Positions 57,520 to 64,000 of a stretch of 64,000 nt of DNA are shown here, in pieces. The notes under the pieces are model-generated. The model was not told the DNA's origin. It searched no databases and was given only the letters and a program-made list of their open reading frames with translations. How positions within the stretch are numbered: the stretch's first letter is position 1; each line of letters opens with the position of its first letter. A program made the translations under genes and the position numbers. The stretch comes from Gerris lacustris (taxonomy: Eukaryota; Arthropoda; Insecta; Hemiptera; Gerridae): NCBI GenBank assembly GCA_951217055.1, contig OX578278.1, positions 18,729,605 to 18,793,604 on the forward strand, given 5' to 3'.

Positions 57520-59205
57520 TTTATCATTGGATCATTATTATTTAATTAATTGGATACATTTAATGAATTCAATTTTTTTTTAAATTTCTGGTTGTTGTAA
57601 TAGGGACGTTTAAAGATGTTTCTTGAACAAGAAATCATTATAAAAGCCAACTTCCGACATTTAATTGTTAGTACTTCTTTAGATTGTTACTCCCCTGTAT
57701 TTGTTTAGAATATATATGACTTTGACTAAATAAATATTAAGACAAAGGAATGTTTAGTCCTATGTACATTGGGACAAAGGAATATCACATTTCTGTTTTA
57801 TAAGAGGAGTAACAGGCTAAAGAAGAAAATTTCGTGCTCCTTCTTGAGATTGTTTCTCCCGTCTGTTTTTTTATGAGGGGAGTAACAATCTAAAGAAGTT
57901 CCCAATTGTTTTTGCAAACTAGCTCTCAGAATGTTTTTAATCTGTTTTCTATTTATCATTAAAAGAGTATCGAAATTCTATAAACGTTCAAACCTAAACT
58001 CAAATATGTCTAACCCCGTTAATTCTTTTATGACAAATTAAATAGCCAGTTAAAATGTAAATGAAGACTTATGTAAAATTCTGATAAATGTATTTCCTCC
58101 CTTCGGGCATATATAGATGACTCGCCGGTCTCGGCTGGCCTGCGGCCAGCCTTTGCCCGTCGAGTGGCCAGGTAGATATATGCCAGGTACTTGTATAGTA
58201 AATGGTACTTATAAGATCTGGTAATGTTGTAGGAGGTTGTGGGGTATTGTAGCCAAGTGGGTTAATTATACAGTTATAATTTGCATAAAACAGTGCAAAG
58301 GTAAGAAAGTGAGCTAGTATTTTAGGCTGTGGAGTTTTAGAGGGGATTGAGTAAGGTGGGGTGACAGGAGCAACGAGAGGGGATGGGAAAATCGGACATA
58401 TTCCCGTCTCTGTCTCTTCTTACGGCGCGGCACTGTTCCAGTAAATATTTAATAACTTTGGTACTAACCAAGATTTTTCGGAGAAACAAAGCCCTTAACA
58501 TGTGCTAACTGTTAACGCACATATAATAAATTTGATAAAAAAGAAGAAAAAAAATAGTAAAAACAGCTTTATAAACAGTTTTTTCAATTTTACCCCCCTC
58601 AAAACTAAAAATACCACAAAATAGAACGTAACAAAAATTAATCCACTATTCAAGAGCTTTTCAACGATATACATCATATGATAAAAGAGTAACTTTGACA
58701 TTTGTACCTGAGTACTCTAAGGCCTAAGGTACCAAAATTATATTTTTTAAAAATCAAACATTACAAAAGGGCATTAATTTAACTAATAAATAAATATAAA
58801 TAAAATAACCTAATAACAAAAAAATTATTTAAACTCTTTAACCTACAACAAAATTATAAATCGGTACAAAAGTACGTGTACAACATTTTTAAAAAATAAA
58901 TAAATATAATAGCTTTAATGTACAAATCAAGGCCTTTCAAATTATATACTACACCATATTAAAAACCAAAAAAGTAGTCACTTGACACGGCACAAAAGAA
59001 TAAGTGTACTCTCGTGTTCTCAGCAAATAGGATGAACTAATGAAATATAATATACTCAATTTAAAGAGCATTAGTGTAAGATTTAAGCCCCCCAATCAGA
59101 AATAAAATCTGTCTACAATTGTAGAAAATATGGTCATTCAAAGTAAACAAATTGAAAAAATAAAAACAAAAAAATTTCAAAATAAACACTATTTAGGGAA
59201 GGGAG
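57520..59205. other. AT-rich stretch with one GC palindrome
   Basis: Apart from the palindromic block at 58104-58194 nothing is recognised. The minus frame 58495-58701 is Phe-rich low complexity. Confidence 0.45.
58104..58194. repeat. Nested GC-rich inverted repeat
   Basis: Inner hairpin GGCTGGCC/GGCCAGCC (58133-58140 and 58144-58151) has a 3-base loop. Outer motifs ggcatatata...gactcg and cgagtggcc...atatatgcc are inverted around it. The block is an island of high GC in AT-rich DNA and may be a small foldback element. Confidence 0.6.
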
Positions 59206-59206
59206 C

Positions 59207-59503
59207 TAGCGTAGCCGTGTGAGTTAAACCACGTCTGCTCGGCCATCACTGAATCTCGAGTGGAACGAGACGGGGTTCGATTCCTCGCCGTGACACTCTG
59301 ATTTATATGGCTCACTATTGATCACATCATACTCGCTTCGGCGGTACCAATGTACATATGTATGATGTGTGAAGTGGCTGGAACTCTCTACCGCGGGGCG
59401 TAAAAAGGGCCTGAATGATGGCCTAATTGCAAGGTTCGAACAAGTGGTTCGTCCTACCCGTCCTAGTAGAAAGTACTAGACTACTACTACTACTACTACT
59501 AGG
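59207..59503 (+). mobile_element. tRNA-derived SINE (diverged copy)
   Basis: Shares with 38670-38953 the order: tRNA-like head (agcgtagccgtgtg, B box gggttcgattcc at about 59274), tatggctcactattgatcac, gaagtggctggaactc, aggttcgaac and gtggttcgtcct, and a (CTA)n tail (59481-59502). The head differs in the anticodon-arm region. No target duplication could be seen. Confidence 0.75.
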
Positions 59504-59514
59504 GTACAACCGCT

Positions 59515-59775
59515 AGAGTTACGACAAAAAGTCATAGAACCAAAGTTGTAGATCTTCTAAAATCAGGTGCTATCTGTTTTCCTATACGACTTATCGTTCA
59601 ACCTCAACAAGCCCCAAAACAGCTTAAAAATCAAGTCGGCCATTTTTATTTTTTTAGGGGGGGAAGGAGTGGGAAAAGTAAACTTTTTATACTTATTTTG
59701 GTTCACAATATGGACATTGCGCGTCGAATGGCGCAAACCTCAAGTCTCTAGCTCTTCTGGAAGTGGGTAAACATT
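59515..59775 (+). repeat. Repeat related to family C
   Basis: Contains cggccatttttattt, a G-run and aacctcaagtctctagctct, reminiscent of the family C end. It follows directly on the SINE tail. Confidence 0.4.
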
Positions 59776-59779
59776 AATG

Positions 59780-62200
59780 TCAGTGAGTGAGTGATAGATA
59801 AATTATAATTTATTTTTAAAATGAGGGAAAATCAATTTCATGGAAAAAGCTATAAGAACAAATGCCTTAATGTCGATCCAAAAGAGTTCGATTTAGATGA
59901 GATCTATTTCCTACCATTTTCCTATTTTGACTTCAAACAAAACTTTTATGATAAAAAAAGAAGAAAATCCCTTTTCAAGAGACACGAGATTAAAAAAATA
60001 AAAAGCCAAGAATTCAATAGAACTTTGTGTTGTATTGACCTAACTTGATTAGTTCCTGCTCGGACAAATAATATAAAGGCAGAACCAAGGTCGGACAAAA
60101 AAAAGGGGGAAAACTTTTTTCCCCTTTTTCATACGGCCCCTAAAATCCAGAAGAGCTCAACGAGTAAATAGTCCGGCGTGTTCAAATAAAAACACAGAGG
60201 TACTCAGCCAAACCATTTTGCCCCTCACACAAACCTTTATTCGTTTTAAAAAAGAAAAATAGTCAATACGAAAGATTTTTTTTTTTCTTCCAATTAAACG
60301 TACCTTATGAGATTTATCAATGAAAAGAATAGAATGAAAAGGTTTCCTCAGAGATGCAATTAGGATCGTATGGAAATTAATATGCTCTGATAATTATACA
60401 TAGAAACACAAGGGAATAATGAACACAAAGTAATGTGATCTATTAGTTCAATGTGTGTTTGGAATTAATTCAGTTGCATTTTTTTAATATATATTCGGAA
60501 TGTATCTATAATATATAAATATCATTCTTGTTCAGCTCAGTAGTAAGAACCCTGTATTGTTTTTGATACTCCTTATTGTTTCTCTTCTACTTCCTTTGAC
60601 CAGGGAACATTTTTTAAAATCTTACGTATTATTATTCTACCTGAAATGAGCTTTAAAATTTTATGTCATGTATGCATAACATGTCACATTAGCATAAACT
60701 TTTTTTGACATCATCATCATCATTTCCCCCATATTTGTTTTTCAAAGCGCCGTTAAAATATATATTTTTTTTAATAATAGTTAAATATTCTTTTCCTACT
60801 CTTTAAGACCTTTAAGAAGATGTATATCATACCATTTTGACTAAGAAATTGGTTTTTAGTCGGCTACCAGGAAATATTTTTCGAGGAAATCGTACATAAT
60901 CATAAAATACATGATAAGAGCTTTAATATTTTTTTAAACATGCCATATAAGCACTAACTTATTCTTTATCATACTCATTTCCGCCATATTTGTTGTTAGC
61001 TAACTCAATAGATTTTAACGAAATTTGGCACACAGGTAGATCTCAGCATTGACAACGTTATAGTTTTTATAAATTTAACTTAATATTTTCAAGATGGTGA
61101 CTATTATAAAGGATCAGCTGCGTCCTTCAGTTTAACACTGCTAGCAGCAATCCAGAGGAAAAGTGGTGAGGAAAGTGCGAAACAATGTAGAGATACAACC
61201 GTGAAAGTACAGTAGCGACTTTCTAGGTAAACCAACTAGGAGGACGATATAACACCTTGAGGTCTGGATGCAAACTGCAGGAATAAAGAGAGTTAATTGA
61301 AGCTTAGCGACCGTTATTGAATAGAAGTGTTAAAGTTGAATCTCCAATCCGAAGTAAATCTAATTGAATTATAAGTAGAAGACTCTTCTAAGTTGAACAA
61401 GGTACAAGTCTCGTTTCCTGGGTTTAGACCGATGGCTTCTTGATTAGGTTAAACAAATTAACCCTTGAATCGTAGAATCTAAAATCTGTAGACTAAGTTA
61501 ATTATACAAGATTAAATAATAAAGGAAAAATAAGTTTGGCCTAAACTCATTGTTTTAAAGATATTTAAGAATAGTTAAAGAATGTTATTTTTAAAATTTC
61601 ACACGAGGTTTTAAGTTAAGGGTATTGTGAAGTTGATTCCAGATAAAATACGTCATTTAAGCGTAGCAGACCTGTATAGTACCTGTGTAGTTCTCTTATC
61701 TTGCAACTTTTTGAAATTTTTCTATCATTGCTTTTTTCCAGGCTCTCTAAGTTCGCCTGTTTGGTCTTTTATATCTTATATTAATGATAAATGTACTTTT
61801 TATAGCTTTCTTTCATCCAATTTAAACAGGCGAGAGTGTAGCGAGCCGGCATGGCATGGTTCTTCATATCTTATAACTATTAAACATTTAATAAAGAGAA
61901 GTTGAAAATAAGTTCATACTTTAATGACATATTACTTTCCTTTTGAAGGCATTTTTGGTAGATATGTAAGTTTTTCCCCGAATTATGTTTCCTGGTAATC
62001 ATATTAAAATCAAATATGACCGATTTAAGAGCACAATTCTACGTCAGTTGTGTTCTTAAAATTGTTTTAATTTCGTTAAAATCGATCAATTTTTACGGCA
62101 GTTATCGTGAGACAAAGAAACAAAACTTTTAAAATTCAAAGTCTCTGAAACGATCACTTACGGTCGTTCAATTAAAAACTTGAGTTTTTGAGAGAAAAGT
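59780..62200. other. AT-rich stretch, nothing recognised
   Basis: Includes a frame at 59821-60048 (Lys-rich, no domain), a (CAT)n tract near 60711-60724 and a family C-like fragment at about 60985-61110. The frame at 61627-61905 is not recognised. Confidence 0.4.
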
Positions 62201-62204
62201 GTGC

Positions 62205-62977
62205 ACGTCACCTTTGCTCTTCGTCATGGCATCTGTCTCCCAGTCATCCAATCATCAAGTTCCTATTCCTCAGTCTAACTCCGACCGATACCTTGACCTT
62301 TATCCTCGACCGTCGATTAACATGCCAACTGCACACCATAACAAAACGTACTGACATCACACGACGATTCAAGTTAATGGTCGGTCTTCTGGATCGTAGG
62401 TCTAAAATGTCTCTAATCAACATGTTTCGCATCTATAACGCAGTTCTAAAGCCATCTCGGTCTTACGGTGGGAGTTTGGGGCAGCACCATACCCTCCCAT
62501 TCATTTCCAAATCCTTAGAAGTATAACCGATGCTCCTTACTATATTTCTTACCTTACTCTCCATGAAGACCTCAATGTTCCATTTGTCTGAAATCTATCC
62601 GTATCCCGATGAAGAAAATTTCATGATTCCTTATCCCATCTTATGCAACTCCTATCTTCCTAGCATTTCCTCTAAGACGCCTGAAGTGGCAGTGGCCCTA
62701 GAGTTCAACTCCTATATAATATTTCTTTTATTTTGAACTTTTATAATTATAATTATCTATTCTCAAATCTGATATAAAGTATATTATTAATCTACTTTAT
62801 CATTATTTAATTATTTTGTATTACAATTAATTTATAATATTCAAGCCAAATAAGTGTAGTCACTGGACTACTTCATCTTCACGTTGCTCCCACCATGTAA
62901 ATAATAACAAAATTATCACTTGTTGCAATGTAAATTTTGTAGTTGTGTTAAACAATAAAATATTTAAAAAAAAGAAA
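62205..62977 (+). pseudogene. Jockey-type non-LTR retrotransposon, 5'-truncated
   Basis: Ordered ORF2 C-terminal pieces are readable across frame changes. VTFALRHGICLPV (about 62209) comes first. Then ILDRRLTCQLHTITKRTDI and RRFKLMVGLLDRRSKMSL and IYNAVLKPSRSYG (plus frame 62188-62526). After a frameshift, RSITDAPYYISYLTLHEDLN (about 62516) and RKFHDSLS follow. This order is that of the region after the reverse transcriptase core in Jockey-clade elements. The 3' end has AATAAA (about 62952) and an A-rich tail to about 62977. Truncation at the 5' side, typical of target-primed insertion, removed the rest. Stops and frameshifts make it inactive. Confidence 0.8.
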
Positions 62978-64000
62978 AGATTTTCGAGATTGATTTAAAA
63001 TTAAAATGTAAACTGATGAGTAGACAAATTGATGATGTATCCTAAATGTTGATGGATGATCCAAAAGTGTTAACATTTATTCAAGTGAATAATTTCTGTG
63101 TTCTAAGGTACAATCCCATGTTTCTTCTAAGCATCTAAATCTTTACCTGACTTTGCCTCTAACCCATAATTTTAACTTTCTCAGCTCCATCCGATCGTAA
63201 ATTTAACATCCAACACAAATAAATTTAACTCTTTAGTGACATGTTTAGTGTATCAGAGTCTTTTAACTCTTACTTTTCTCACTTTTTTCTCCCTCTCTTG
63301 AATACATTACCTCTATATTTCCTCTTAATTCAAAGTTTTTAATCTTGTACCTAAAGATTTTTTTGATATTTTTCGTTCATTCCCGAACAAATAAACATGA
63401 TAAAAATTGTATATTTATTATACTTAACTTTAATAGAGTCGTCAACTAACTTTTTCCTTTATCGTATGCGTATTATATTATAGAGAGCATGTTTTGTGAT
63501 GGCATGAAAATTTATTTTGCATAGATTTCTTCGTTTTATCAGATCATCTGAATCCAATAAAGTTTTTCTTCACCATGTCTTGTCTGTTCGTAGTCGGTCG
63601 TCTGTACAGGCGCGTGAAGTCTAAACTACTGGGCCGATTTCGATAAAATTTTATAAAGGTTCAGTAAAATCAAACCTCAAGGTGAAAATCTGGAAATTAG
63701 TGCTAGGTATAAAAATTATTTAAAAAAAAAAAAAATAAAATAAATACAAAACTCAATTCACGTAAACAAATTGAAAGCTTAAATGAATTTTAGCTTTCAA
63801 TTTAGGCTTGATATCCTCATTATCCCTCATAACCATTATTTTTTAGACAAATCATTTTGTTATCATCGTTTTCGTAAGTCGTTTTCTACTACGAAACATT
63901 ATAACCTTAACACTGTACTTTTTAATACTATTACTACTGCAATACTGTTCTTATTTTACTGACGTATTTACGTCAAAACATTTTCGAAGATTAAGTGTGA
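62978..64000. other. AT-rich stretch with a possible repeat
   Basis: The interval 63570-63710 (gtctgttcgtagtcggtcgt, ctactgggccgatttcgat) resembles common dispersed repeat ends in arthropods. Its class is not assigned. Nothing else is recognised. Confidence 0.4.

Overview
The window looks like non-coding, repeat-dominated DNA from an animal nuclear genome, most likely an arthropod and probably an insect. The evidence is strong A+T richness, eight long (TA)n tracts, 25-50 nt poly-T runs, no intact host gene, and a dense mixture of decayed transposons. One of these is a Jockey-clade non-LTR remnant, a lineage best known from arthropods. Nothing suggests a bacterial or viral replicon. Nearly all open frames are short chance frames or lie inside repeats. 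The one long frame, on the minus strand at 42788-43806, is a retrotransposon integrase.

Layout. 0-10 kb: AT-rich DNA with small inverted-repeat elements (about 1.5, 8.8 and 9.7 kb), a 125-bp hAT-type MITE with a perfect 8-bp target-site duplication (5715-5839), and a repeat family (C) at 5.9-6.5 kb that recurs at 52.3-52.9 kb. 10-20 kb: a GC-richer MITE pair with an 85-bp tandem array, two minus-strand copies of a dispersed ~600-bp repeat (family A, about ten copies in the window), a second repeat (family B) nested in one of them, and half of a foldback element at 19.4-19.8 kb. 20-30 kb: a decayed non-LTR reverse transcriptase tail (22.6-23.4 kb), family A copies, a 1,268-bp element with perfect 12-bp terminal inverted repeats (26351-27618), and a 64-67-bp minisatellite (29.4-29.6 kb).

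32-36 kb is the most unusual section. It holds a TATA/initiator/poly(A)-signal module caught between two TA tracts, a MITE with long inverted ends, a 62-bp satellite with 250-bp higher-order structure, and a partly duplicated ~313-bp unit. That unit encodes a nearly complete hammerhead ribozyme core, so it resembles the retrozymes described in plants and animals. The section closes with a CpG-rich block ending in a good splice donor, the best candidate here for a host first exon.

36-45 kb: another MITE, a second family B copy abutting an inverted-hairpin element (family E), a tRNA-derived SINE with a 12-bp duplication, a 151-bp tandem triplication, a 5S rRNA fragment, a long palindrome, and a 1,288-bp internally deleted Ty3/gypsy element with matching LTR ends, polypurine tract and GGAC target duplication. 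45-64 kb: a foldback element with TA flanks and a tRNA-like sequence, more copies of families A, C, D and E, a broken non-LTR ORF2 tail with RNase H (54.5-55.7 kb), a second SINE, and the 5'-truncated Jockey-type ORF2 end with its poly(A) tail (62.2-62.98 kb).

The features do not form a pathway. The window records successive transposon insertions, some nested (family B in A; a TTAA-flanked MITE in D). All identifications come from reading the sequence; no database search was run. Repeat boundaries are approximate unless a target duplication is quoted.
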